Source of the DNA: Streptomyces sp. NBC_01298
GTDB taxonomy: Bacteria > Actinomycetota > Actinomycetes > Streptomycetales > Streptomycetaceae
DNA: 64,000 nucleotides
Reading direction: 5' to 3'
NCBI RefSeq assembly: GCF_035978755.1
Contig: NZ_CP108414.1
Location: 2,976,001-3,040,000, forward strand
Shown: positions 36,058 to 45,169 of the stretch, piece after piece
How the letters are laid out: the number at the start of each line of letters is the position of its first letter
How positions within the stretch are numbered: position 1 is the stretch's first letter
Program-made: the position numbers and the translations under genes
The notes under the pieces: model-generated
The model's database searches: none
The model's input: only the letters and a program-made list of their open reading frames with translations
What the model was told of the DNA's origin: nothing

Positions 36058-36629
36058 GTATCGCCGAAGCCCGCTTCGATCAGGGCGAACAAGTCCCGCA
36101 TGGCGCGGCGCTGGTCCTCCTGGCCGCGGATCAGGCTCGCGGTGTCCATCACGAACCGGGCCAGCGCCGCGGACCTGAGATCACCCTCGGGGGCTCCGGC
36201 CTCGGCCGCGATGGCGGCGGCGAGCGCGAACTCGTGGCGCCGCCACATCCGGTCCCAGTACTCCACCAGTTCCGGCGTCTCCCGGACCAGGGTGAGGTGG
36301 GCGATCACCGCCGGATCGTCGATCCGGCGGGTCGCCCGGGTCTCCACGAAGTGCTCGCGCAGGGAGTGCAGCACCGACTGCCCGGGCGCGCGGTCCCGTA
36401 CCGCCGAGACGAGCGCGGCCTCGATGTCCTCGTCCTCGTCGAAGACCAGGGCTTCCTTGCTCGGGAAGTGCTTGAACAGCGTGGTCACCGAGACGTCGGC
36501 CTCCTCGGCCACCTCACGGACGCCGACCTTGTCGTACCCGCGCTCCAGGAACAGGCGCAGCGCGGCATCGGCGAGGGCCTTGCGGGTCTGGGCCTTCTTG
36601 CGCTCGCGGCGCCCCACTGTCTCGGTCAT
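36048..36629 (-). CDS. TetR-family transcriptional regulator
   Basis: A 193-residue regulator. The helix-turn-helix (residues about 13-60) reads ALADAALRLFLERGYDKVGVREVAEEADVSVTTLFKHF, standard for TetR. The ligand domain has no recognisable subfamily signature. ATG 36629. An inverted repeat 33-57 bases upstream is a candidate self-operator. The gene separates two parts of the exopolysaccharide locus, but no specific target can be named. Confidence 0.9.
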   Translation of the reverse strand: MTETVGRRERKKAQTRKALADAALRLFLERGYDKVGVREVAEEADVSVTTLFKHFPSKEALVFDEDEDIEAALVSAVRDRAPGQSVLHSLREHFVETRATRRIDDPAVIAHLTLVRETPELVEYWDRMWRRHEFALAAAIAAEAGAPEGDLRSAALARFVMDTASLIRGQEDQRRAMRDLFALIEAGFGDTPA

Positions 36630-36661
36630 GGGACCACTGTACCGACGGCACGTATCCGGTG

Positions 36662-36686
36662 CACAAGTTGACCGACTGCACTTGTG
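36662..36686. promoter_or_regulatory. Candidate TetR operator upstream of its own gene
   Basis: CACAAGT (36662-36668) and ACTTGTG (36680-36686) form perfect 7-base arms with an 11-base spacer, located just before the TetR start, where self-repression sites usually sit. Confidence 0.45.
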
Positions 36687-36709
36687 GAGCAGTTACGGCA
36701 GCTCCGTGG

Positions 36710-38218
36710 TCAGCGCAGGGAGGTGGCCCGGTCCTGCCGGTACGTGGCCACGAGCGCCAGGCACATCCCCGCGATGGCGATCCGGCCCGAGGCCTGGAGG
36801 AGCGGCCCGCGCAACAGGATGAAGGAGTACCCCGCGACCAGCGGGACCACCGTCGAGATCAGACTGCCCGGCGGCGAGCTGCGCCGGGCGCGCTTCGCGT
36901 AGCGCCGGTCGACGCGGGCGGAGGCGTACCCCATCCCCAGGAGTCCCGCCCCCATGCCCAGCGGCCCGAAGTCGATCCACAGCTCGGCCCAGATCGGGGA
37001 GGACAGGTTGGTGTTGACCGTGCCCATCCACTGGCCGACCATCACGCCGGTGTCGCGCGGCTTGCCCGACCACACCGAGCGCGGCACCGCGAAGAAGACC
37101 GACCCCGCGAGCTGGCGCCCGTAGGAGTGCCCGGGACCGGACTCCGCGAAGGTGATGGTGTTGGCGAACATGCCGATCTGGTCGTAGTCCTTGAGCGCCA
37201 TCGGCTCCAGGAACGAGGTCGTCTCGACCGGCTTGTAGTTCTTCTCGTCGTAGCGGAAGCGGTCCGCGAACGGGAAGATCAGGAGGGCGACCACCACGGC
37301 CATGGACAGCGCCACCCGGTACATCGCGGCGCTCACCGGGAAGACGGTGAAGAGCATCGCGAACATGACCGTCAGGAACCAGTAGCGCGGGTTCGAGATC
37401 GGATTGTTGACGATCAGGTTGAGGACCATGAGCGCCGACCAGGTGACGATGATCGACACCTTGCGGCGGGCGAACTTCGAGGTGATCAGCCAGCGCGTGT
37501 ACAGCAGCAGCGCCAGCAGGGCGGGGACCGTGCCGAAGCCGCGCAGCAGCGCCTGCCCCGCCTGGCCGTCCTGGGAGACGCCCGCCTCCTCGATGCCCGC
37601 GATGATCTCCTGGCGGCTGGAGAAGAACACCGCCGGGCCGCCCAGCTTCACGATCAGGGCCGCGCTGCCCAGGAACGCCACGGCCGTGAGCAGGTACAGC
37701 CGCCGCCGGTGCGCCATGACCGGGCGCGGCTCCTTCAGCGAACCGCCCGCGCGGCCCGCCGGCCGGTGCCGGGCCAGCAGCACGCCCACGTCGAAGGCGG
37801 CGCAGCCCAGCAGGACCAGGCCGATGGCGGCGGTGAGGTCGGAGCGCGGGCCGACGACGGGGGTCGGGACCTGGCCGAGGACGGCCTGGGCGAGGGGGGC
37901 CACGCCCATGGCCATGTAGACGAAGAGCCAGAAGGAGCCCTGGAGGAGCTTGCGGCGGCTGGTCAGCACCATCGCCGAGAGCCGGGCGCCCGCGTACATG
38001 GTGAGCAGGAGCTGGAGCCAGAAGGCCGCGTCGTGCTGGCCGGCGCCGGTCTGCACCGCGACGAACAGCGGCAGGAAGACGGTGAACCCGAGGGCCAGCG
38101 GGACGGAGAGCGCCCGCGAGAGCAGCGTCCGCGGGGTGGTGACCCTGCCCCAGGTCTTGTCGTCACCCGGGCGCGGAGGCACCGGCCGGGCGACGGCCCC
38201 GCGTATGTCGGTCGCCAC
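36710..38218 (-). CDS. Wzy-type polysaccharide polymerase
   Basis: A 502-residue membrane protein with about ten helices and one long outside loop (around FRYDEKNYKPVETTSFLEPM to GKPRDTGVMVGQWMG), as in O-antigen polymerases of the Wzy family. It would join repeat units on the outer face of the membrane. GTG 38218 follows GGGGG by six to seven bases. It is transcribed away from the acetyltransferase/glycosyltransferase pair and shares their promoter region. Confidence 0.8.
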   Translation of the reverse strand: MATDIRGAVARPVPPRPGDDKTWGRVTTPRTLLSRALSVPLALGFTVFLPLFVAVQTGAGQHDAAFWLQLLLTMYAGARLSAMVLTSRRKLLQGSFWLFVYMAMGVAPLAQAVLGQVPTPVVGPRSDLTAAIGLVLLGCAAFDVGVLLARHRPAGRAGGSLKEPRPVMAHRRRLYLLTAVAFLGSAALIVKLGGPAVFFSSRQEIIAGIEEAGVSQDGQAGQALLRGFGTVPALLALLLYTRWLITSKFARRKVSIIVTWSALMVLNLIVNNPISNPRYWFLTVMFAMLFTVFPVSAAMYRVALSMAVVVALLIFPFADRFRYDEKNYKPVETTSFLEPMALKDYDQIGMFANTITFAESGPGHSYGRQLAGSVFFAVPRSVWSGKPRDTGVMVGQWMGTVNTNLSSPIWAELWIDFGPLGMGAGLLGMGYASARVDRRYAKRARRSSPPGSLISTVVPLVAGYSFILLRGPLLQASGRIAIAGMCLALVATYRQDRATSLR

Positions 38219-38330
38219 GCTTGCCCCCACCCCCTGTGCCTGATCCGGGCGCAGTCTAGTCTGACGCGGTCGGCGCCCGGGGAGGCGCCTCGGGAGGCGC
38301 CGTCGGGGGCCGGACTGTGAGGGGGTGCCC

Positions 38331-38870
38331 GTGCGTGATCTTCCTGCCTTCACGCTCGCCGGATACGACAAGGGGCGCGGGCGGCTGACGCAGGCGCTCT
38401 GGTTCGCCGTGATGAACACGCTCTTCATGAGCTGGCTGTGTCCCGCCCGGCTGCGGGTCGCGCTGCTGCGCGCCTTCGGGGCGCGGATCGGCGAAGGGGT
38501 GCTGATCCGCCACAAGGTGCGGGTGCTGTGGCCCTGGAAGCTGACCGTGGGCGACCACGCGTGGATCGGCGAGGGCGCCTGGATACTCAACCTGGAGCCG
38601 GTGACGATCGGCGCGCACGCCTGCCTCTCGCAGGAGGCGCTGCTGTGCACCGGCTCGCACGACCACCGGGCCGCCGACTTCCGCTACCGCAACGCGCCGA
38701 TCACCGTCGGGGACGGCGCGTGGGTGGCCGTACGGGCCACCGTGCTGGCCGGCGTGACCCTCGGCCGCTGCGCGGTCGCGGGCGCCGGGTCCGTGGTCCA
38801 CAAGGACCTCCCCGCCCTGACCCTGCAGACCCAGGACGGGCACCGCCGCCCGGTCGAGGATCCGAAGTGA
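38331..38870 (+). CDS. WcaF-type acetyltransferase (left-handed beta-helix)
   Basis: A 179-residue hexapeptide-repeat O-acetyltransferase. Family-like N terminus (FTLAGYDKGRGRLTQALWFAVMNTLFMSW), then hexapeptide turns (IGEGVLIRHKVRV, VTIGAHACLSQEALLCTGSHDH with the likely catalytic His, ITVGDGAWVAVRATVLAGVTLG). It should acetylate a sugar of the polymer using acetyl-CoA. GTG 38331 is five bases after GAGGGGG; GTG 38325 is the alternative. It overlaps the next gene by four bases. Confidence 0.88.
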   Translation: MRDLPAFTLAGYDKGRGRLTQALWFAVMNTLFMSWLCPARLRVALLRAFGARIGEGVLIRHKVRVLWPWKLTVGDHAWIGEGAWILNLEPVTIGAHACLSQEALLCTGSHDHRAADFRYRNAPITVGDGAWVAVRATVLAGVTLGRCAVAGAGSVVHKDLPALTLQTQDGHRRPVEDPK

Positions 38871-39994
38871 GCGCCGCCTTGAGAGTTCTGCACGCCGTCA
38901 CCCTGCACTCCCCCACGCACGCCTTCGGCGGGCCGGTACGGGTCGCGCTGAACCTGGCCAAGGGGCTGCGGGCCCGCGGGCACGAGGCGAACCTGCTGGC
39001 GCTGGGCGAGGGGTTCCCGGAGCCCTGGCCGACCTCGGTGGAAGGGGTCCCCGCGAAGCTCTTCCCCGCCCGGCGCCTGCTCCCCCTCGGCTTCAGCGGG
39101 ATGACCTCGCCGGCCCTGCTGGCCTCCGCGGGCCGCCTGGTGCGGGGCGCGGACGTGGTCCACGTGCACCTGGCGCGGGACCTGGTCACCCTGCCCGTCG
39201 CCCTGGCGGCGCTGCGGGCCGGCAAACCGCTGGTCCTGCAGACCCACGGCATGGTCGACCCGAGCGGGAAGCTGCTGGCCAAGGTGCTGGACGCGCTGGC
39301 GGTGCGCCGCCTCCTGCGCGGCGCCGACGCGCTGCTGTACCTCACCCCGCACGAGCGCGAGGGCCTCGACGCGGTGGTCGGGGCGCCGCTCCCGAACACC
39401 GTCCGGCTCGTCAACGGCACCCCGGCCCAGGAGGAGCGCCCCGCCCCGTCCGGGCCCCCGCGGATCCTCTACTCGGCCCGCCTGCAGGCCCGTAAGCGCC
39501 CGGTGGACTTCGTGGACGCCGCCCCGGCCGTCCTGGCGGCGCACCCGGACGCGGAGTTCGTGGTGGCCGGCCCGGACGAGGGCGAGCTCGCGGCGGTCCG
39601 CGCCCGGATCACGGAGCTGGGCCTCTCCGCCCGCTTCACGGTGCCGGGCGCCCTGTCCGGCGCGGAGGTCCTGACGGAGCTGCGCCGCGCCCACGTCTAC
39701 GTACTGCCCTCCGTGGACGAGCCGTTCCCGATGTCGGTCCTGGAAGCCCTGTCGGTGGGCGTCCCGTCGGTGGTGACCCACTCCAACGGCCTGGCCCGCG
39801 ACATCGCCCGCGCGGGCGCGGGCCGCGCGGTGGACCCGGGCCCGGCCGGCGTCGCGGAGGCGGTCCTGTCCCTCCTGGACCCGGCCGAGAACACCACGGC
39901 CTCGAAGGCCGCCCGCGAACTGGCGTCGTCCGCCTTCTCGATGGACGCGGTCCTGGACACCCTGCTGCCGGTGTACGAGCGCATCTCACGCTGA
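38867..39994 (+). CDS. Glycosyltransferase, GT4
   Basis: A 375-residue GT-B glycosyltransferase. N-terminal acceptor domain: LRVLHAVTLHSPTHAFGGPVR with the glycine-rich loop, and DVVHVHLARD. C-terminal donor domain: ILYSARLQARKRPVDFVDA and the EX7E-type segment DEPFPMSVLEALSVGVPSV. Adds a sugar to the exopolysaccharide unit; specificity not readable. GTG start within the acetyltransferase stop (GTGA). Confidence 0.9.
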   Translation: MSAALRVLHAVTLHSPTHAFGGPVRVALNLAKGLRARGHEANLLALGEGFPEPWPTSVEGVPAKLFPARRLLPLGFSGMTSPALLASAGRLVRGADVVHVHLARDLVTLPVALAALRAGKPLVLQTHGMVDPSGKLLAKVLDALAVRRLLRGADALLYLTPHEREGLDAVVGAPLPNTVRLVNGTPAQEERPAPSGPPRILYSARLQARKRPVDFVDAAPAVLAAHPDAEFVVAGPDEGELAAVRARITELGLSARFTVPGALSGAEVLTELRRAHVYVLPSVDEPFPMSVLEALSVGVPSVVTHSNGLARDIARAGAGRAVDPGPAGVAEAVLSLLDPAENTTASKAARELASSAFSMDAVLDTLLPVYERISR

Positions 39995-40017
39995 GAGGGC
40001 CGGCCCGCGGTCCTGTC

Positions 40018-40230
40018 TCAGAGCCCGCGGCGGGTTTCGTCGACCACCGGGAGGGCGCCGACGCGGCGGCGCTTGGCCACGCTCGCGTAGACCGCGAGGC
40101 CGATGCCGCCCGCGACCATCATGATGACTCCGACCAGGTCGAGGTTGACGCTCCGCAGCTGCCAGTCGCTCGCGAAGGTGAGGATGGCCCCCACCACGAT
40201 CAGTCCTATGCAACCGCTGATGCCCCTCAT
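40018..40230 (-). CDS. Small two-helix membrane protein (DUF6458-like)
   Basis: A 70-residue membrane protein. Two helices (residues about 5-22 GCIGLIVVGAILTFAS and 30-50 VGVIMMVAGGIGLAVYA) are followed by a basic RRR tail. It resembles a small actinobacterial family of unknown function (DUF6458 as I recall it). ATG 40230 has GGAGG eight bases upstream, so the longer MLEAN start is rejected. Confidence 0.8.
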   Translation of the reverse strand: MRGISGCIGLIVVGAILTFASDWQLRSVNLDLVGVIMMVAGGIGLAVYASVAKRRRVGALPVVDETRRGL

Positions 40231-40308
40231 GGGATTCGCCTCCAGCATTGGGGACGGGGTCCAGCCCCGCCCTGTGGAGGCGCGGATGCCCCCGATGCGG
40301 GAACGGAA

Positions 40309-40345
40309 ACGCCCCCACGGCCCGGGGCACGGGCAGCGGGGGCGT
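40309..40345 (-). terminator. Weak hairpin after the lipoprotein gene
   Basis: ACGCCCCC (40309-40316) pairs with GGGGGCGT (40338-40345), with a 21-base loop that is itself partly foldable. Just past the stop of the minus-strand lipoprotein gene. Confidence 0.45.
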
Positions 40346-40359
40346 CGTGCGCAAGGGAG

Positions 40360-41046
40360 TTACGCGGAAGGGATCCAGGCGTAGCAGCCGTTCGAGACGA
40401 ACTGGGTCGTGCCCGACGGGATCTTGGCGGTGATCTTCTCGCCCGGCTTCGGCGGGGTCAGCGGGCCCGAGGCGAGGGCGGCGCCGTCCTTGCCCTTGGC
40501 CTCCCAGACGCACGTGGTGCTCTGGGTCAGCGCACGGTAGGTGCCCGCCGCCGGGGACTGCTTCGTACCGTCGGGGAAGCCCTTCGCGGCAACGGCGAGG
40601 AGCGGCTTCTGCTCGGGGCAGAGGTAGGTGATCGCGTCCTTCGCGCCCGGGATCTCCCCGGCCACGAGGGCGCCGACCGCAGCGTCCTTGTCCCGCTTCG
40701 CCGTGCGCTCCACCCGCTGGCAGGCCTCCTGGCCGCTCTGCAGGACGGCCGCGGGGTCGGTCTTCTCCGGGACCCGGCCGCTCAGGTACTGCTTCTGCGG
40801 CGCGGTGAAGCTGCCCGTCTTCGGGACGAGCTTCGTGTCCGGCAGGACGGGACCCGTCGGCTTCGCGTCCGCCGGGGGCTGCGACGGGGCGACCGAGGCG
40901 TCGGCCGGGTCGGGCGCCGAGGAGGCGGCCGGCGGCTTGGGCGAGGCGGCCGAGGCTTCGGCCTTGCCGTCGCCGCCCGAACTGCAGGCCGTCAGCGTCA
41001 GGGCGGCGGCCAGCAGGACGGCGGCCGCCGCGGAGCGTCGGTACAT
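40360..41046 (-). CDS. Lipoprotein of unknown function
   Basis: A 228-residue lipoprotein: MYRRS, hydrophobic core, lipobox LTLTAC with Cys21, then a long Ala/Pro/Ser/Lys linker to about residue 60. The folded part (SFTAPQKQYLSGRVPEKTDPAAVLQSGQEACQRVERTAK to the end) has four Cys and ends NGCYAWIPSA. No family recognised. It follows the large secreted propeller protein on the same strand, separated by a strong terminator, and lies within the polysaccharide locus. Confidence 0.75.
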   Translation of the reverse strand: MYRRSAAAAVLLAAALTLTACSSGGDGKAEASAASPKPPAASSAPDPADASVAPSQPPADAKPTGPVLPDTKLVPKTGSFTAPQKQYLSGRVPEKTDPAAVLQSGQEACQRVERTAKRDKDAAVGALVAGEIPGAKDAITYLCPEQKPLLAVAAKGFPDGTKQSPAAGTYRALTQSTTCVWEAKGKDGAALASGPLTPPKPGEKITAKIPSGTTQFVSNGCYAWIPSA

Positions 41047-41077
41047 GAGGTGGCTCCCGTACGTATGAGATGCGTGT

Positions 41078-41111
41078 GCGGGGCCCGGCCGTCGAAACGG
41101 CCGGGCCCCGC
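41078..41111 (-). terminator. Perfect 15-bp hairpin terminator with CGAA tetraloop
   Basis: Arms GCGGGGCCCGGCCGT (41078-41092) and its complement (41097-41111). It lies 15 bases past the stop of the minus-strand propeller/LamG gene. Confidence 0.88.
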
Positions 41112-41125
41112 ACTCCGTCAAGCGG

Positions 41126-43903
41126 TTACTTCGCGCCGAAGGTGAGGGTCAGCTGCGGCTTGGCGTCCACGGCCGTGGACTCCGAGGACCAGATCCACAG
41201 CGGGTCGGTACCCGTGCTCGTCAGGCCCAGGCTGTAGCTGCCGCCCAGCACCGCGGAGAGCGCCGCGGTGTCCAGCGGCGTGCTCTGGACCGCCGACCCG
41301 TCCGGCAGGCCCGCGAAGGAGCCGATCGGGGTGGTGCCCAGGGTGGGCTTGCTCTTGAAGGTCGTTCCCGCACCGCTCCAGGTACCGGTGACCGGGACCA
41401 CGGAGACCGTGTCGATGGTGCCGGCGGTCGCCGAGGTCGTGGTCTTGACCTGGAGGGACGCGGACTTCAGCACCGTGCCGGCCGGAGCGGCCGGGATGTC
41501 GAAGCGCAGGTACGTCTCGTAGGCCTGGGTCCCGCGGACGGCCAGCGAGGTGGACGTGCCGTAGGCGGTGCTGGGGGCGCCCTGGTTGATGTAGGTGTCC
41601 TCGGTCGCGGTGACCTTGGAGACCGTGTCGGTGGCGGCCTTCGCCAGGGTGTAGTGGTTCTTGATCTGGGCCTCGGTCAGCACCTTCGGGTAGACGGCCG
41701 TCTCGTCGATCTGGCCGGCGAAGAAGTTGCTGGTCGGGCGGGAGGACCAGCCGGCGAGGTTGTCGCCGCCGACGTGCCAGTAGCCCTCGATCGCCTGGGA
41801 GCCGGTGGTGCTGGAGCTGTCCTTGGCCTTGCCGTCCACGTACAGCGCCATGCCGGAGGGGCCCTGGGTGGCGACGACGTGGTGCCACTTGTTGTCGTTG
41901 AACGTGTCCAGCAGTCCGGTGGAGATCGTCTTCGTCGAGCCCGGGTTGACCCCGAAGAAGATCCGGCCGGTGTTGGTCATGTAGATGTTCTTGTCGTACT
42001 GGTTGCTGTTGCGGTCCAGGTTGTTGCCGAAACCGATCAGCTTGCCGCCGCGCGTGGTGTTCGTCTTGAACCAGGTCTCCAGCGTGTAGCTGCTGCCGAC
42101 CGTCTGGCGGTGGTCGCTGTACACCTGCTGGCTGGTGCCGTTGAAGCCCATGGCCGTGCTGGCGCCGGTGACCGCGCCCGGGGTCTGGCGCAGCGCCGGG
42201 GCGTTGAGCTGGATGCCGCTGGTGTTGCCCGAGACCGAGGAGTCGGCCACGTACGGGCTGACGACGTCGTCGTAGCGCCAGTACAGGTTGGCGCCGTCCT
42301 CGCGGACCTGGTTCGGGTACGCGCTGACCGCGGTCGGGACCGAGACCGAGGTGGTGGCCGACAGGGCGCTGGTGTTGCCCGCCGCGTCGGTGGCGGTGAC
42401 CCGGTAGCTGTAGGACGCGCCGGCCTTGACCGTGGTGTCCGTCCAGGAGGCCTGCTGGCGCAGCCACTCCAGGGAGCTCGCGCTGACGGTGGCGATCGGG
42501 GTCGCGGAGCCGTTGCGGTAGATGCGGTAGGTCAGCTTGCTGTCGTCCGCGTCGTAGCTGGCGCGCCAGCGGACCTGGACCTCGCCGGGCTTGACGCTGG
42601 AGACGCTGGAGACCGGGGTGGTCGGGGCGCCGACGTCGCCGGTGGAGGCGAAGCGGGTCAGGGCCTGCTGGGCCTTGCCGTTGATGAGGGTGAACTCACC
42701 GCCGACCCACATGTACTTGGTGGAGTCCTTCTCCGCGATGGCCATCACGCGCGGGCCGATGCCCTCGCCGAGGCCGTCGTTGGCGGTGGGGTGCCAGCCG
42801 AGCTTCGCCGGGCTGCGCACGAAGCCGTTCACGGCGGAGGGGGCGTCGAGGCCGCCGTTGCCCCAGTCGGTCAGCTGCGCCAGCAGGAAGTGGCGCTTGC
42901 CGTCGGGGTACTGGCCCTCGGAGCTGCAGTTGTGCGCGTGCGAGGAGCTGTAGAGGACTCCGTCGTACGGCAGCACGGCCTGGGTGGCGCCCAGGCACTG
43001 GTCGCGCCACTTCTCGCTGTAGTCGGTGGCGAGGGCGACGCGGCCGTCGAAGCCGCCCGTGCCCTCGGCGCCGGTGTAGTAGCCCGTGGAGTCGGCCGTG
43101 ATGGACTTGATGACCGACGTCGAGGGGATGGTGCCGTACGTCTTGGTGACGGCCCCGGTGGTGGCGTTCACGACGGCCAGCGCGTGGCTCTGGGAGCCGT
43201 TGACCGTGAAGAAGTCGCCGCCGAGCAGGATGTTCTTGCCGTCGTTGCTGAGCTGGAGCGCACGGCCCGGCTCGTCGACGTTGGCGGTGAACGGCTTGAG
43301 CGCACCGGAGGTGGCGTCGACCGCGGCGAACCGCTCACGGGTCGAACCCTCGACGGCGGTGAAGTCTCCTGCCGCGTACAGGGTGCTGTCGGTGACGGCC
43401 AGCGCGCGCACGGTGGACGGGAACTTCGGGTCGAACGAGGCCTTGGGGGTGCAGGTCGCGATGTCGATGGCGGCGACGCTGGAGACCGGGGTTCCGTTGA
43501 CGGCGCCGAAGTAGCCGCCCGCGTACAGGGTCTTCTTGTCCTTCGAGACGGTGAGGGCGCGCACGGTCGCGCTGCCGTCGCCGCCGGTGAAGGAGAGCTT
43601 GCAGGAGGTGGGGGCGCCGGTCGACGCGTCGAGCGCGACGAAGTTCACGGCTTCCTGCTCCGCGCCGGCCCCGCCGGTGGGCGGGCGGACGGCCGAGAAG
43701 GTGCCGCCGGCGAAGACCGTGCCGTTGGCCTCGGCCATCGCCCACACGATCCCGTTGGGCTGCCACGTCGGCAGGTTGTCGGCGGTGAAGGCCACCGGCT
43801 GCGTGATGGCCGACGCCTCGGGTATCAGCACCAGGCCTATCGCGGTGCCGGCCCCGGCCAGTGACAGGGCGAGGGCAGCAGTCAGCCCTCTGGATCTACG
43901 CAT
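41126..43903 (-). CDS. Large secreted beta-propeller/FN3/LamG protein with C-terminal DNRLRE-like domain
   Basis: A 925-residue exported protein. Signal peptide about 1-33. Residues about 35-420 form a propeller with repeated GGTFSAV, AGGYFGAVNG, AAGDFTAVEG, LGGDFFTVNG and VGGEFTLING strands. An FN3 domain follows (about 430-520), then a LamG jelly roll (about 550-715; TLETWFKTNTTRGGKLIGFGN, NKWHHVVATQGPSG) and a C-terminal beta-sandwich (about 730-925; EDTYINQGAPSTAYGTSTSL, LRFDIPAAPAG) of the DNRLRE type. All are extracellular binding modules; no catalytic site seen. ATG 43903 follows GGGGGG. Its position between glycosyltransferase genes and gmd suggests it binds or organises the exported polymer. 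Confidence 0.87.
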   Translation of the reverse strand: MRRSRGLTAALALSLAGAGTAIGLVLIPEASAITQPVAFTADNLPTWQPNGIVWAMAEANGTVFAGGTFSAVRPPTGGAGAEQEAVNFVALDASTGAPTSCKLSFTGGDGSATVRALTVSKDKKTLYAGGYFGAVNGTPVSSVAAIDIATCTPKASFDPKFPSTVRALAVTDSTLYAAGDFTAVEGSTRERFAAVDATSGALKPFTANVDEPGRALQLSNDGKNILLGGDFFTVNGSQSHALAVVNATTGAVTKTYGTIPSTSVIKSITADSTGYYTGAEGTGGFDGRVALATDYSEKWRDQCLGATQAVLPYDGVLYSSSHAHNCSSEGQYPDGKRHFLLAQLTDWGNGGLDAPSAVNGFVRSPAKLGWHPTANDGLGEGIGPRVMAIAEKDSTKYMWVGGEFTLINGKAQQALTRFASTGDVGAPTTPVSSVSSVKPGEVQVRWRASYDADDSKLTYRIYRNGSATPIATVSASSLEWLRQQASWTDTTVKAGASYSYRVTATDAAGNTSALSATTSVSVPTAVSAYPNQVREDGANLYWRYDDVVSPYVADSSVSGNTSGIQLNAPALRQTPGAVTGASTAMGFNGTSQQVYSDHRQTVGSSYTLETWFKTNTTRGGKLIGFGNNLDRNSNQYDKNIYMTNTGRIFFGVNPGSTKTISTGLLDTFNDNKWHHVVATQGPSGMALYVDGKAKDSSSTTGSQAIEGYWHVGGDNLAGWSSRPTSNFFAGQIDETAVYPKVLTEAQIKNHYTLAKAATDTVSKVTATEDTYINQGAPSTAYGTSTSLAVRGTQAYETYLRFDIPAAPAGTVLKSASLQVKTTTSATAGTIDTVSVVPVTGTWSGAGTTFKSKPTLGTTPIGSFAGLPDGSAVQSTPLDTAALSAVLGGSYSLGLTSTGTDPLWIWSSESTAVDAKPQLTLTFGAK

Positions 43904-44155
43904 GAGCCCCCCAGGGCAATTGCCCGGCTTGAATGGCTGGTTCGGCATCTATCGGAACAGCCATATGTACTGGCGCAGACTAGGGCTCACGCGAAGGCCT
44001 GGTCACCACCCTTGACCCATTGCATACCAACTTGGAATCAACGGGTCCGGCGTGGATGGAGCACTACGGACATACGGCAGATTTGCCCCGGTCATGCCCG
44101 CCGTTGGCTGCGCGAATGACCGGGACAGGGCAAATCGTAGGCGAAATATATGGCC

Positions 44156-45169
44156 TCAGCGGTCGATGCGGACGCTGGCGCCCGCCAGTTGGTCCTCGAC
44201 CTGCCGGATATCGGAATCCACCATGATCCGGGCCAGTTCGGCCACCAGGACGGTCGGCTTCCAGCCAAGCAGGTCATGGGCCTTGGACGCGTCCCCGATC
44301 AGGGCGTCGACCTCGCTGGGGCGCTCGTACTTGGGGTCGTAGCGCACGTGCTCGTTCCAGTCGAGACCGGCGTGCGCGAAGGAGGCCTCGACGAACTCGC
44401 GGACGGTGGCGGCGACTCCGGTGGCCACGACGTAGTCGGTGGCCTCGTCCTGCTGGAGCATGCGCCACATGGCGTCCACGTACTCCGGGGCGTAGCCCCA
44501 GTCGCGGACGGCGTCGAGGTTGCCGAGGTAGAGCTTCTCCTGGAGACCGGCCTTGATGCGGGCGACCGCGCGGGTGATCTTGCGGGTCACGAAGGTCTCG
44601 CCGCGGCGCGGGGACTCGTGGTTGAAGAGGATCCCGTTGACGGCGAACATTCCGTACGCCTCGCGGTAGTTCACCGTCGTCCAGTACGCGAACACCTTCG
44701 CGGCGCCGTACGGGCTGCGCGGGTGGAACGGGGTGGCCTCGTTCTGCGGGGGCGGGGTGGCGCCGAACATCTCCGAGGAGGAGGCCTGGTAGATGCGGGT
44801 GTCCACGCCGCTCGCCCGGATCGCCTCCAGCAGGCGCAGGGCGCCGAGGCCGGTCACGTCGCCGGTGTAGAGCGGGGCGTCGAAGGAGACGCGGACGTGG
44901 GACTGGGCGCCCAGGTTGTAGACCTCGTCGGGGCGTATCTCGCGGAGCAGGTTCACCAGGGCGACGCCGTCGGAGAGATCGGCGTGGTGCAGGACGAGGG
45001 AGCGGTTCGCCGTCTGCGGGTCCTGGTAGATGTGGTCGATCCGCTCCGTGTTGAAGCTGGAGGACCGCCGCACGAGCCCGTGCACCGTGTAGCCCTTGGA
45101 GAGCAGGAGCTCTGCGAGGTACGAGCCGTCCTGCCCGGTGACGCCGGTGATCAGCGCGGTCTTGCCCAT
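44156..45169 (-). CDS. gmd: GDP-mannose 4,6-dehydratase
   Basis: A 337-residue short-chain dehydrogenase converting GDP-D-mannose to GDP-4-keto-6-deoxymannose with NADP(H). The Rossmann motif is [16 protein letters not shown] (7-22); the catalytic block includes SSSEMFG (Thr/Ser and Glu) and YGAAK (YxxxK), and [15 protein letters not shown] is the GDP-mannose-dehydratase signature. Length is typical. It is divergent from fcl across 716 bases; together they make GDP-L-fucose. Confidence 0.96.
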   Translation of the reverse strand: MGKTALITGVTGQDGSYLAELLLSKGYTVHGLVRRSSSFNTERIDHIYQDPQTANRSLVLHHADLSDGVALVNLLREIRPDEVYNLGAQSHVRVSFDAPLYTGDVTGLGALRLLEAIRASGVDTRIYQASSSEMFGATPPPQNEATPFHPRSPYGAAKVFAYWTTVNYREAYGMFAVNGILFNHESPRRGETFVTRKITRAVARIKAGLQEKLYLGNLDAVRDWGYAPEYVDAMWRMLQQDEATDYVVATGVAATVREFVEASFAHAGLDWNEHVRYDPKYERPSEVDALIGDASKAHDLLGWKPTVLVAELARIMVDSDIRQVEDQLAGASVRIDR

